Shown here piece by piece: positions 17,341-26,840 of a stretch of DNA of 64,000 nt; the first letter of the stretch is position 1; each line of letters starts with the position of its first letter. Under the pieces are notes generated by a model. That model did not search any database. It worked only from the letters and a program-made list of their open reading frames with translations, and was not told the origin of the DNA. Position numbers and translations under genes: made by a program. Source of the DNA: CAZGAH01 sp964523295 (GTDB lineage: Bacteria > Desulfobacterota > Desulfovibrionia > Desulfovibrionales > Desulfovibrionaceae); assembly GCA_964523295.1 (NCBI GenBank), contig CAZGAH010000004.1, positions 48,549 to 112,548 on the forward strand. The letters are read 5' to 3'.

Positions 17341-18348
17341 TCAGACATTGAAACGAAATTCGATAATGTCGCCGTCCTGAACCACGTACTCCTTGCCCTC
17401 GAGTCGGACCAGACCGCGCTCCCGGGCCTTCTTGAAATCGCCGCAGGCCACGAAATCCGCATACCCCAAGACCTCGGCCCGGATGAATCCTTTCTGAAAA
17501 TCGGAATGGATCACCCCGGCAGCCTCGGGAGCCGTGGCCCCGCGCCGTACCGGCCAGGACCGGACTTCCTTCTCGCCGGCCGTCAGAAAGGAAATCAAGC
17601 CCAACAGTCTGTAGGTTGCGGCGATGACGCGGTCGAGCACGGACTCGCTGACGCCAAGATCCTGGAGAAACATAGCCCGCTCCTCCGGATCGGCAAGCTC
17701 GGCAAGCTCACGCTCCAGCCTGGCCGCGAACACAATATGCTCCATGCCGGGACCGGCCTCAGGCGGATGAAACTCCCCGAGCAGGGATTCGGAGCAATTC
17801 CAGGCGTAGAGCACGGGCTTGGCGGAAAGAAAGCGGTAGCCACGCAGCTGAGGCGCCTCGGCCAGCACCGGGGACGTCCGCAACGGCGCGTCCGTCTCAA
17901 GGTGTGCCCGGGCCTGCACAAGCAGCTCTTCTTCCTTGGGATCGACCAGGCTCTTGGCCTTGCGTTTGTCGAGCACGATCCGCTCCAGACGCTTTTCCAC
18001 TACGGCCAGATCGGTCACGACCAGATCGGCCTCCACGCCCTGCCACTGCTCGCGCGGATCGTTCGCGCCGGTAAAGGCGTCCAGCACGGCCAGCAGACAG
18101 TCGCAAGGCCGGATGTCATTGAGCACGCGTTCGCTCAATCCGTGCCCCTTGCCGCCGCCCGGGATGTCCACATATTCAATTTCACTGTACGTGACCTTTT
18201 TGGCGGTGTAGAGCCGGACCAAAGGGTCCAGCCGCGGCTCCGGAACCTTGACCATAGCCCGGTTGCCTCCACCCGCCGCCGCGGGCGCCAGCGCTGCGAA
18301 CAACTCGCTTTTCCCGCTGCCCGCATAACCGATTATCGCTGTTTTCAT
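17341..18348 (-). CDS. YchF/Obg-type GTPase paralogue (DUF933/TGS C-terminus)
   Basis: 335 residues from the ATG at 18348. Walker A GYAGSGKS fits G-x4-GKS but not the usual YchF 'GLPNVGKST'. The switch II region reads DIPGGGKGHGL, shorter than in YchF. The NxxE specificity motif that lets YchF bind ATP is kept (WNCSE). The C-terminus (HSDFQKGFIRAEVLGYADF, then EGKEYVVQDGDIIEFRFNV) is the TGS-like domain. It is a second, divergent member of the family, about 30 residues shorter than true YchF. It is 123 bp upstream of the Memo-like gene, same strand. Role: ribosome- or stress-linked by family, not proven here. Confidence 0.8.
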   Translation of the reverse strand: MKTAIIGYAGSGKSELFAALAPAAAGGGNRAMVKVPEPRLDPLVRLYTAKKVTYSEIEYVDIPGGGKGHGLSERVLNDIRPCDCLLAVLDAFTGANDPREQWQGVEADLVVTDLAVVEKRLERIVLDKRKAKSLVDPKEEELLVQARAHLETDAPLRTSPVLAEAPQLRGYRFLSAKPVLYAWNCSESLLGEFHPPEAGPGMEHIVFAARLERELAELADPEERAMFLQDLGVSESVLDRVIAATYRLLGLISFLTAGEKEVRSWPVRRGATAPEAAGVIHSDFQKGFIRAEVLGYADFVACGDFKKARERGLVRLEGKEYVVQDGDIIEFRFNV

Positions 18349-18804
18349 GATACACTCCGCTCTGCTCTTTTCCCGCACGGGCTTATCAGGTCTTCGCGAC
18401 AAAGCAAAGAGAAAGGACAGCCGACAATTCACGCCCCGCTTCCCACGCAGCCCAAAGGCACAGGCACGCCCTACGACACGTGCGATACGCGCTCCCGGGA
18501 ATCCGATTCAGACAGCCCGTCCCTGGTAACGTGTCATGACCCGTGCGTAGCCGACAAACTGCTGACGACGGACATGATCGTCAAGTCCTGGTGTCTCTTG
18601 CATCCGGAAAACGGGCACGCGGAGTGACCGTCCCGCAACAGGATACGCGGAGACAGGCCTCTCGGCCTGACTCGCTGCCGACCCGTCATCGACGCTGACT
18701 TTCCTCTGAGTTCGTGGAGTGACGCGACGGACGAGCGCGTTCGCTATCGCTGAGCGCACGCTGGCAACTGTTGCGAAGCAACGCCCTGAACGACCGCGTC
18801 CGCG
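18349..18804. other. Gene-free interval of 456 bp
   Basis: No convincing coding region. It holds a short stem-loop, CAGGCC-TCTC-GGCCTG, at 18654-18669 without a T-run. It lies downstream of the receiver-kinase gene ending at 18805 and upstream of the YchF-like gene, so it should contain the terminator of the former and the promoter of the latter. I could not place either with confidence. Confidence 0.5.
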
Positions 18805-19923
18805 TCAGCTGAACTGCGCAACGGGCAGACGCACGGTGATCGTTGTTCCGGTCGCTTCCGTTGTTGTCATGGCAATGCTGCCGCCCTGCGTCTCGGCAAT
18901 GAGCCGGGCCGAGTAGGTGCCGAGTCCGGTGCCGCGATCCTTGCCCGACGTGGCGTATTTTTCGAAAAAACGCTCCCGGATGGCCTCCGGGACGACGCCG
19001 AGATTGTGTATGGCAATGGCGGCCGCGTCGTCGTACGCGCAGGCGACAGTCACCACGCTGTGCTCCGGCGCTGCCTCGAGGGCATTCTTGATGAGATTGG
19101 CAAACATGGAATGACAGAGCAGGGCCTCCGCCTGAACCACGAATGTATCCGCCTCGCCCGCGTCGCGACCGTCCAGGGAGAGTCTCAGTTCGATGTGCCG
19201 CAATTCCAGCACCATCGAAAATTCCTTCCGTATCTTGCGCACTATCCTGAGCACATCGACAGACGCCGATCGGCAGACATAGCTGCCGGTCTCCATTTTA
19301 TACATATCCAGGGCCAGATTGACCATGTCCAGCATCCGGTAACCCTGCTCCTCGATGAGCTGCAGAATACTGCGATCCTCTTCGTCCAGAATCGTATCGA
19401 GCTTGTCCATGAGCAGCTGCGGCAGGTTGATTATCGCCGTGATGGGTGATTTGAGGTCGTGTCGGGTAATGCGCTCGACATCCTCGCGCAGCCGCGCGTT
19501 TTCCTGAAGAATGTCATTCTGGCGTCGCAGATCGCGCCGCGCCTGAAACAAGGCCAGGTGATTGGCGACACGGGCCTTGACAATCGCCGGACTGAAGGGC
19601 TTGGGAACATAATCCGCCGCCCCGAGGGCCAGTCCCTTGACTTCAGCGCCCTCGTCCCCCAGCGCCGTGATGAATATCACGGGAATGTCCTTCAGGCCTT
19701 CATCTGCCTTGATCCGGCGACAGACTTCATACCCGTCGAGCCCGGGCATCATGATGTCGAGCAATATGAGATCGGGCGGTTCCGCGGCGATGAATCGCAA
19801 CGCGCGCTCCCCGTCCAGGGCCACGCGCACGTCGTATTCCGGGTCCAGCAGATTCACCAGCACGTCGATGTTGGCCTTCGTGTCTTCCACGATCAGTATG
19901 GTAAAACGCGGCTCGTCAACCAT
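18805..19923 (-). CDS. Receiver-histidine kinase (REC-HisKA-HATPase)
   Basis: 372 residues, cytosolic. Start taken at the ATG at 19923, whose A is the last base of the upstream stop codon (TGATG), an arrangement that couples translation. Receiver with phospho-Asp about 56 (LLDIMMPGLDG) and late Lys (DYVPKPF), coiled coil, a variant HisKA with His about 155 in RITRHDLKSPI, and a HATPase with MFANLIKNALEA, IHNLGVVP and DRGTGLGTYSARL. The receiver makes it a likely target of the HPt domain of the giant kinase encoded just upstream. Confidence 0.9.
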   Translation of the reverse strand: MVDEPRFTILIVEDTKANIDVLVNLLDPEYDVRVALDGERALRFIAAEPPDLILLDIMMPGLDGYEVCRRIKADEGLKDIPVIFITALGDEGAEVKGLALGAADYVPKPFSPAIVKARVANHLALFQARRDLRRQNDILQENARLREDVERITRHDLKSPITAIINLPQLLMDKLDTILDEEDRSILQLIEEQGYRMLDMVNLALDMYKMETGSYVCRSASVDVLRIVRKIRKEFSMVLELRHIELRLSLDGRDAGEADTFVVQAEALLCHSMFANLIKNALEAAPEHSVVTVACAYDDAAAIAIHNLGVVPEAIRERFFEKYATSGKDRGTGLGTYSARLIAETQGGSIAMTTTEATGTTITVRLPVAQFS

Positions 19924-22900
19924 CAGGAAATCCTCGATTCGCAACGTTGGATCAGGTCGCGGGTCAAAGGCTCGGCCTCGTCGAAACGATACTCGGCCAC
20001 AAGCCGCCCCAGCGCCATGATATCGGTATTGAGGAACAAAGGCCAGTCCCGCGTACGCAGCTGCTCCCAGGCCTTGTTCGCCTTGCCGGCCCGGTGTTTG
20101 CTCAAATGCTCCAACAGTTTGCGCAGCCCGGCCGCCAGCTCTTCCAAGGACCCTTCCTGCACGGGCTGGCTCTGGGGGAGAAGCGGCGGGAGCGTAGCCA
20201 GGGCATCCAGCAAGGCATTCAGCGCCTCGAGGAATTCAGCCAGCTCCGGCGCGCCCGAGGCCTGTTCCTCGCCGGCAAGGAGGGCCTCCAACCCGGCAGC
20301 GGCCGTCGCGAGCCGGCCGGCGCCGATCGTTCCGGCCACGCTCTTCATGGAGTGGACCAGACGCCGGGCAAGCGCACGGTCGCCGGCTTCCAGCGCCTCC
20401 GTCACCAACGTGGCGTCGTTGCCATGGTCCTGCCGAAAATCATGCAGCAACTTCCGGTACAGGTCCAGGTTCCCGCCGACGCGCTCCAATCCGACAGCAG
20501 TATCCACGCCGGCCACATCAGGGAGGGACGACGCTGCCGACTCGTCGACCGCCAACAGTGGCATCTCCGTGCGCGGTTCAGGGCGTTGGCCCGGGGGAAT
20601 CCATTCCAGCAGGACGCGGAACAACTCGCCCGGATCGACGGGCTTGGTCACATGGGCGACCATGCCTTCGTGCAGCGACCTGTCCCGGTCGCCGGCCATG
20701 GCGTGCGCGGTCATGGCAATGATCGGCGTAGCAATGCCGCGCTCCCGAATCCGCCGCGTCGTCTCGTAGCCGTCCATATCGGGCATCTGAATGTCCATGA
20801 GCACGACGTCATATTCGCCGTTGCAGGCCATTTCCACGCCGTGGCTGCCGTCCGGAGCCGTATCGACGACCAGTCCGGCACGCTGCAACAGCTCGGTGGC
20901 GACCTGACGGTTGATGGCGTTATCCTCGACAACGAGCACGCGCGCGCCCCGAATGCGCTGCAGGGACTCCCGGCGGCCGGTAAAGGCCGACATCGAGCGC
21001 GTGCGCCGGGCAATCTCCTTGCCGAAGGCCTCCATGATGCTGTCGAAGAGCAGCGACCGGTTGGCCGGTTTGAGCACGAAGCCGGTAACGCCGACTGCCC
21101 GGGCACGCGCGGCGATGTCCTCGCCGCCGAAAGCCCCGACCATGAGCAACCTGGGCAGGGAAGTGTACTCAAAGCGCGTCGCAATGCGCGCCAGGGTCTC
21201 GATGCCGTCCCAGCCGGGCATATGCTGATCCAGGATGAGCAGCCGGTAGGCGGTACCCGCCTGCTGCGCCCGGTCCAGCTCGGCCAGGGCCGCGACCCCG
21301 GAATCGGCCACGCCGACGCGGAACGAAAAACTTTCCAGCGTCTCTTTCAAGATATCGAGGGCCGTAGGGTTGTCGTCCACGAGCAGCACTCTCAGACCAC
21401 GCAGATCACCGGGAGGATGATAACAGCGGTCCTCCTCGCAGGGTTTGCTTCCGAGCTGCACGGTGAACGAAAAGACGCTGCCCTTCCCGGGGACGCTATG
21501 GGCCGCGAGCTTGCCGTGCATCATCTCCACAAGCCGTTTGCTGATGGCCAGTCCCAGGCCGGTGCCGCCGTAGCGGCGGGTGATGCTGCCATCCGCCTGC
21601 TGGAAGGGTTGAAAAAGCCGTTCCAGCGCTTCCGCATCCAGACCGATACCGGTATCCCGGATGGAAAACCCCAGTTCGACCTCGTCTCCCAGCTCCCGCA
21701 CCAGCTGAGCGGACACGACCACCTCGCCCTGCTCGGTGAACTTGACCGCGTTTCCGGCCAGATTGACCAGGATCTGCGTAAGCCGGTGCGGATCGCCGAC
21801 AAGCGCGTGCGGTACGTCCGGGGCCGTGCGAAAGAGGATTTCCAGATTCTTTTCCTCGGCCTTGAGGGCGATGATATTGGAGAGGTTGCCCAGCACGTCT
21901 TCCAATTGGAATTCCACATGCTCGATGTCCAGTTTTCCGGCCTCGATCTTGGCGAAATCGAGGATGTCGTTGACGATGCGCAACAGGGAATCCGCGGAAA
22001 CCGATATCTTGCTCAAATAGTCGTGCTGCCGGGCGGTAAGCTCGGTCTCCAGGGCCAGCATGGTCATCCCCGTGATGGCATTGAGCGGCGTGCGTATCTC
22101 GTGACTCATGCGGGCCAGGAAATCGCTTTTCGCCCGGCTGGCCTCCTCGGCGGCGGCCCGGGCCTGCCGCATGGCCTCCTCGGCCTTTTTCCATTCGGTG
22201 ATGTCGGTCAGGAAGGACACGTGTCCGATAATCTCGCCCTTGTCGTCGCGCAAATGACTGCTGTTGACCAGCATGGGGATACGCCGGCCGTCCTTGGCCA
22301 CGCACACGGACTCGAATGCCCCGCTTTCGTCGACGCCGGCCCGGCCCATGATGCAGGCCCGGGTTTCATCGCAGGCGAATTCCCTGGGATGGCGGTGCAG
22401 GAGTTCCTCGCGCGTATAGCCGAGCAGCCGGAGCATGGCGGCGTTGACTTCCTGAATCACGAAATCCGGGTCTGCGAAGAGAAATCCCTCGCTGGCGGTT
22501 TCGATGATCCGCCGGAACTTCGCCTCCCCGCGCTGGACCTCCTCCTCGGCGCGCTTGCGCTCGTCGATGTCCATGGACAATCCGAGCAAGGTTGTGGCGA
22601 CGTCGGAGTCCTCCCGCCGCAGCACCTTGCCGTGCAGGGCGATCCAGACCCATTCCCCGGAGGCCGCGCGGACGCGCATCTCCGAATAGAAACGATCGGT
22701 CTCGCGCCGGAGATGCCGCCCCACGGCCTTTCTGGCCAGGGCATAATCGTCGGGGTGGCAGAACAAGGCCTCGTCGAGCACGCTCCGGGGCGTCTGTTCC
22801 GGCGGATACCCGAGTTTTTCGTAAAGGCGCACTGGCGGCGTGACGTAGTCCCATGAGCGCGTATCGATTTCCCACATATCCGCACCGGCGACTTCCAGCG

Positions 22901-24623
22901 CCAGCTGCAACCGCTCCTCTGACAGCGTCAATTCCTCGCGGGCGCGACGCTCGGCGGTGATATCAAAGGCAAACCCCTCGATGAGTTCTTCACCCGCGTC
23001 GTTCCGGGTTATTCTGGCATTGAGGAGCAACCAGCGTGCCTCTCCGTCGGCACGCCGGATCCGCAACTCGTAATTGCTCAGGGCGCCCTGCTGCCGCAGC
23101 GCCTTCAGCCAGACGAAACGATCCTCGGCCTGGACGTACAGGGTCTGATCGAGCGCGTCTATGCCCAAGGCTTTCTCGGGCGAGTCGTAGCCCAGAATGC
23201 GCGCCCCGGCCGGGTTGATGGCCTCGAAACCGTGACCGACTCTGGCCTGGAATATCCCCAGCAAGGCGTTCTCGTACAAACGCTGAAAGCTCTTCTCGGC
23301 CTTGTGTAACTCCTGGGCCTGCTCGTCAATGAGCCGCTGAAGCTTTTTGCGTCCCTGGCGAAAAACGAAAAACAGGCAGACGACCAGTACGAGATAGATC
23401 ATCCCGGCATGGACAAGATGCCCGCGCAGCGAGGAAACCAGCTCGTTGTATATTTCCGGAAACTCGGCCCAGACCAGAATGCTCGCCACCGGGCCACGCT
23501 CTTCGTGGCCCGCGGCGTCAGGCGCCGCGCCGTGCGCGGGGGTTATAAAAATGGGCAAAGGCTGGATGCCGTAAAGGCGATCCAGGCACATGGTCAGGCT
23601 GCCCCGGGCGCGATCGATGAACCGGAAGGTCTTTCGAGCCTTTTCGCGCTCGGCCTGCTCATCATGCATGGCCTTTGAGAAATCGAAGGGCCCGCGATCC
23701 TCCTCGGCGAACATGGTATGGAACTCGGACGTATCCGCCAGAGCGCGCAGCGGAGTGGAATCCCCGAGCACGACGAAATAGTCTTCGTTGCCGATGCGCA
23801 GTTCGGGTTTGCGGGCGACGAAATCATCGGAGGCGTGATCCCGGGCGTAATCCTTGCGTAACAACAGGGCCGATTCGCAGGAAAAAAAGAGATGTGTTGC
23901 CTGCTCGATGCGCTGAAAAACCGTGGACATGTCCACGCCAAGCTCGATCACGCCAATGACCCGCTCCTCGTCGGCGTCCATGACGTCGAACACGGGCACC
24001 ACGCTGCGCAATCCCGAGTAGTCGGGCGCAATGACAAAGCCGATCTGGGCCTCGCCGCTGCGAAAGGCATCCTGAATCAACAGGTCATTGTATCCGGAAG
24101 CAAAGGGCGGCGAGGTGGTGTCGGCGATGGCAAAGCCCGCCGGCCCGCCTTCAGGACGCGGCAAATCCAGACGAAGCCAGGGTGTCGGGTCTCCGGGCAG
24201 ATAAACGGCAACATGCCGCCCCTCGTTGAGCATGTTGGCCTTGAATCCCCGTCCTCCGGCCCACAGGGCCATGGCCAGCTCGCCGCGCAGCCGCCTCGAC
24301 TCCCCGCGGGCTACGGGGGAATCGTCCCGGCTCATTCGGGCCGCCTCGATCAACAGATCGCCCACCTGCGGATTGGTGGCCATGACCTCGCCCCGCCGGG
24401 TAAGCTCGCTGCCCAGCCCTTCCACAGCCAGATTGGCCCCGGCGCGCAGCCCACCGACCAGCTCCACCGTGCCGATAAACGCTCCGGTCATCGATCGGGC
24501 GATGTATTCGTGCAGCGCGAACCCGAAAACAATGACGAAAACAACCAGAGAGACCAGGATGAACCAGCGCAAGGGAATCCGATATCCCGGACAATCGCGC
24601 TGTCGGCGACGAAACCAACGCAT
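19923..24623 (-). CDS. Giant membrane PAS hybrid histidine kinase with two receivers and HPt
   Basis: 1566 residues from the ATG at 24623, preceded by GGAGGGGG. Basic N-terminus, transmembrane helix (WFILVSLVVFVIVFGFAL), a periplasmic sensor region of about 370 residues, second helix (MIYLVLVVCLFFVF), a coiled coil, three PAS domains each with PAC-like tails (about 470-820), HisKA with His about 841 (RMSHEIRTPLNAIT), HATPase (AGNAVKFTEQG, DTGIGLD, GTGLGLAIS), receivers with Asp about 1132 (LDQHMPGWDG) and 1277 (MDIQMPDMDG), and a C-terminal HPt with His about 1424 (LVHSMKSVAGTIGA). This is the BarA/TorS-type complete phosphorelay. The output is probably the adjacent coupled receiver-kinase, since no DNA-binding regulator is near. 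Confidence 0.93.
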   Translation of the reverse strand: MRWFRRRQRDCPGYRIPLRWFILVSLVVFVIVFGFALHEYIARSMTGAFIGTVELVGGLRAGANLAVEGLGSELTRRGEVMATNPQVGDLLIEAARMSRDDSPVARGESRRLRGELAMALWAGGRGFKANMLNEGRHVAVYLPGDPTPWLRLDLPRPEGGPAGFAIADTTSPPFASGYNDLLIQDAFRSGEAQIGFVIAPDYSGLRSVVPVFDVMDADEERVIGVIELGVDMSTVFQRIEQATHLFFSCESALLLRKDYARDHASDDFVARKPELRIGNEDYFVVLGDSTPLRALADTSEFHTMFAEEDRGPFDFSKAMHDEQAEREKARKTFRFIDRARGSLTMCLDRLYGIQPLPIFITPAHGAAPDAAGHEERGPVASILVWAEFPEIYNELVSSLRGHLVHAGMIYLVLVVCLFFVFRQGRKKLQRLIDEQAQELHKAEKSFQRLYENALLGIFQARVGHGFEAINPAGARILGYDSPEKALGIDALDQTLYVQAEDRFVWLKALRQQGALSNYELRIRRADGEARWLLLNARITRNDAGEELIEGFAFDITAERRAREELTLSEERLQLALEVAGADMWEIDTRSWDYVTPPVRLYEKLGYPPEQTPRSVLDEALFCHPDDYALARKAVGRHLRRETDRFYSEMRVRAASGEWVWIALHGKVLRREDSDVATTLLGLSMDIDERKRAEEEVQRGEAKFRRIIETASEGFLFADPDFVIQEVNAAMLRLLGYTREELLHRHPREFACDETRACIMGRAGVDESGAFESVCVAKDGRRIPMLVNSSHLRDDKGEIIGHVSFLTDITEWKKAEEAMRQARAAAEEASRAKSDFLARMSHEIRTPLNAITGMTMLALETELTARQHDYLSKISVSADSLLRIVNDILDFAKIEAGKLDIEHVEFQLEDVLGNLSNIIALKAEEKNLEILFRTAPDVPHALVGDPHRLTQILVNLAGNAVKFTEQGEVVVSAQLVRELGDEVELGFSIRDTGIGLDAEALERLFQPFQQADGSITRRYGGTGLGLAISKRLVEMMHGKLAAHSVPGKGSVFSFTVQLGSKPCEEDRCYHPPGDLRGLRVLLVDDNPTALDILKETLESFSFRVGVADSGVAALAELDRAQQAGTAYRLLILDQHMPGWDGIETLARIATRFEYTSLPRLLMVGAFGGEDIAARARAVGVTGFVLKPANRSLLFDSIMEAFGKEIARRTRSMSAFTGRRESLQRIRGARVLVVEDNAINRQVATELLQRAGLVVDTAPDGSHGVEMACNGEYDVVLMDIQMPDMDGYETTRRIRERGIATPIIAMTAHAMAGDRDRSLHEGMVAHVTKPVDPGELFRVLLEWIPPGQRPEPRTEMPLLAVDESAASSLPDVAGVDTAVGLERVGGNLDLYRKLLHDFRQDHGNDATLVTEALEAGDRALARRLVHSMKSVAGTIGAGRLATAAAGLEALLAGEEQASGAPELAEFLEALNALLDALATLPPLLPQSQPVQEGSLEELAAGLRKLLEHLSKHRAGKANKAWEQLRTRDWPLFLNTDIMALGRLVAEYRFDEAEPLTRDLIQRCESRIS

Positions 24624-25170
24624 GGCAACCCCCTCCATACTGGACGTGACGCGATGGGCACGGGGATTGTGCAGGGAATGGCGCCGTATGGCAATGGGGA
24701 AAAAACGGACTTCGGGGAGAGCGACGCAGGGCATCTTTTGCCAGCCCTGCTCAACGATGAAGCCGTACGACCGCTGCCAGCGTCGAGAAAACTTCCATGC
24801 GCCGGCTCGAATTAGGATGGTGGGGAATCCGATTCTTGCGGGGGGGGAGGCGAATCGAATTCCCCACCGGTTGGGGACTCCTCTGTGTAGCCCGTGCGCC
24901 AGAGAAAATCAACCGGTAACTTCACTTTTTCATGGCTCGTTGCAACCGTGCGCGGAGGTTGCTGAAAGAATTGTCCGGGCCGGTTTCATCAATTCGACGC
25001 TACGCGGCCTCGTATCCGCGCGCGCAGCGCCGGTTTCATAGGTGGCGACCCGGGTCGGCGCAACAGGTTTTCCCCGATTTTCCAGGTTTTTTTCCGGCAC
25101 AGGGCCTTGACGCCGCCCCCCCTCCGGGATAGCCTGCTCTAAAACAAACGTTTAAAACGGAAGTTTTCCT
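24624..25170. other. Gene-free divergent interval of 547 bp
   Basis: Separates the giant kinase (minus) from the TetR gene (plus). Open frames across it are fragmentary and overlap on both strands, so I see no gene. It must hold both promoters. A run of nine G occurs near 24840. The only clear motif is the AAAC/GTTT repeat next to the TetR start, listed separately. Confidence 0.5.
25141..25167. promoter_or_regulatory. Candidate TetR-family operator overlapping the regulator's start region
   Basis: AAAAC at the left and GTTTT at the right enclose a central palindrome AAACGTTT, and the ATG of the TetR gene follows 3 nt later. TetR-family repressors often bind AAAC..GTTT-type inverted repeats in their own promoter. 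Overlap with the start region would give autorepression of the whole efflux unit. No consensus for this particular protein is known to me. Confidence 0.45.
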
Positions 25171-25854
25171 ATGACAGACAGCCAAGTGTATACCCGCAGC
25201 CGACTGCTCGAGGCCGCCGGGGATGTTTTCTCGCGCAAAGGGTACCGGGCGACCACTGTCCGGGAGATATGCCGCAAGGCACGGGCCAACGTGGCCTCCA
25301 TCAACTATCACTTCGGGAGCAAGGAAAACCTCTATCTGGAGCTGCTCCGGCTGGCCCATGACCAGGCAGCGGCCGACGCGCCGCTGCTTACCAACGCACG
25401 GGCCGGGGAAAACCCTGAGGCGGCGCTGCGGCGCTGGATTCAGTCCACCCTGGCGCTGGTAGTTGCCAAGGGGCGCCATGCCTGGTTCGACCGACTCATG
25501 CTCTGGGAAATGCTCGACCCCACGCCCGCAGTAGCGGCCTTTGTCGAAGGCACCATCCTGCCCCGCACCGACGAACTCAAGGCCATCATCATCCGTCTGC
25601 TGGGCTCCGACGCCCGGGAGAGGACGGTTTCGCGCTGCGCCCAGAGCGTCGTGGGCCAATGCCGGTACTACGCCGTCGAACAACCGGTCCGGGAGCGCGC
25701 TTTTTCCGATGCCCGACTGGATGAAACGCATCTTTCGGAATCCTGGTGCTCTTCTGTCTGGTCGCCGGCTGCGGGGGGAACGGCGCGGATTCAGCAAAAG
25801 CGAAAAAGCCGCCGGCGCCCGTCGCCGTCGTCGAGGCCGGCCAACGGCCCGTAG
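25171..25854 (+). CDS. TetR/AcrR-family regulator with aberrant C-terminus
   Basis: The N-terminal HTH (TRSRLLEAAGDVFSRKGYRATTVREI, then NVASINYHFGSKENLYLELL) is a classic TetR fold. The effector domain up to VEQPVRERAFSDARLD looks like the CerR/DUF1956 group. After about residue 187 the sequence turns into SWCSSVWSPAAGG and a basic tail with no similarity to the family, and it runs 109 bp into the adaptor gene. The expected last helix is missing. Most likely a small deletion or an indel joined this gene to the adaptor start. By context it represses the RND pump encoded downstream. Confidence 0.85.
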   Translation: MTDSQVYTRSRLLEAAGDVFSRKGYRATTVREICRKARANVASINYHFGSKENLYLELLRLAHDQAAADAPLLTNARAGENPEAALRRWIQSTLALVVAKGRHAWFDRLMLWEMLDPTPAVAAFVEGTILPRTDELKAIIIRLLGSDARERTVSRCAQSVVGQCRYYAVEQPVRERAFSDARLDETHLSESWCSSVWSPAAGGTARIQQKRKSRRRPSPSSRPANGP

Positions 25855-26840
25855 ACAAGAGCATCCGCGCGATCGGCAATGTCGAGCCATTTGCGACGGT
25901 CACACTTCGCTCCCTGGTCGGCGGCATGATCGTGGAGCAGTACGCCCGCGACGGGCAAGACGTACGCGCGGGCGATGCGCTGTTTCAGATCGATCCCCGG
26001 CCCTTTGCTCTGGCAATCAATGAGGCGGAAGGCCGGCTGGAGCGCGACCACGCCCTTTTCGCCAGGGCCTCGGCGGATCTGAAACGATACTCCTCGCTAA
26101 AACAGATAAACGTAATCGACCAGGGCCGGTTTGACGAAACCGTCGCATCGGCCAAATCTTTGGAAGGAACGATCCGCTTCAATACGGCCGCGCTCGAGCG
26201 CGCCAGACTCGACCTGGAATACGCGCGTCTGCTTGCGCCGATTTCCGGCCGCATCGGGTCCATCCTGCTGCACAAAGGCAACGTGCTCAAGGCCAATGAC
26301 GACCGGGCGATATGTATCATCAATCAGATAGAACCCGTATTCATCGTCTTTTCCGTGCCGGAAATGAGGCTGCCGATCATCACGCAGCGCATGAAAGAGG
26401 GAACGCTTACGGTCCTGGCCCGACCTGCTGGCGACGAGGGTGAGCCCGTGCGCGCCGTGCTGCACTCCCTGGACAACCAGGTGGACAAACAGACCGGGAC
26501 CATCAAGCTCAAGGCACTCTACCCCAACAAGGACCATCGGCTATGGCCCGGCCAGTTCGTCCGTACGGAGCTGATTACCGGGCACGACGACAACGCCGTA
26601 GTCATTCCTGCACGGGCCTTGCTCGACGGGGTGAAGGGGCCGTACGTCTATGTTCTCGCTCCCGGCGATATCGCCGAGGTCCGTACGGTAAAAGCCGGAG
26701 AGATGATCGGCGCCGATGTGGTCATTCGTGAAGGCCTGACGGCCGGCGAGCGCGTGGTCACGGATGGTCAGCTGCTGCTGGCGCCCGGAGCCAGGGCCGA
26801 GGTCGTCGCCTTGCCCGAGCGCTCCGGAGCGACGCAATGA
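25746..26840 (+). CDS. RND efflux periplasmic adaptor (membrane fusion lipoprotein), start disturbed
   Basis: 364 residues if read from GTG at 25746. The N-terminus is a lipoprotein signal (LFCLVAGC, lipobox Cys at position 9) but lacks the basic start. In this frame a stop lies at 25722. One frame over, ATGAAACGC at 25721 would supply the missing MKR, so a single-base change near 25722-25732 restores MKRSFGILVLFCLVAGC. The mature part is a normal HlyD/AcrA adaptor: lipoyl halves (TLRSLVGGMIVEQ, ARLLAPISGRIGS), a short helical hairpin and the beta-barrel (LWPGQFVRTEL, VIPARALL). Its last 4 nt overlap the pump gene. Confidence 0.88.
   Translation: MLFCLVAGCGGNGADSAKAKKPPAPVAVVEAGQRPVDKSIRAIGNVEPFATVTLRSLVGGMIVEQYARDGQDVRAGDALFQIDPRPFALAINEAEGRLERDHALFARASADLKRYSSLKQINVIDQGRFDETVASAKSLEGTIRFNTAALERARLDLEYARLLAPISGRIGSILLHKGNVLKANDDRAICIINQIEPVFIVFSVPEMRLPIITQRMKEGTLTVLARPAGDEGEPVRAVLHSLDNQVDKQTGTIKLKALYPNKDHRLWPGQFVRTELITGHDDNAVVIPARALLDGVKGPYVYVLAPGDIAEVRTVKAGEMIGADVVIREGLTAGERVVTDGQLLLAPGARAEVVALPERSGATQ

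Noticed and set aside
19947..22856. 969-codon plus-strand frame opposite the giant kinase
   Set aside because: Antisense of a fully recognisable kinase; no motif, atypical composition.
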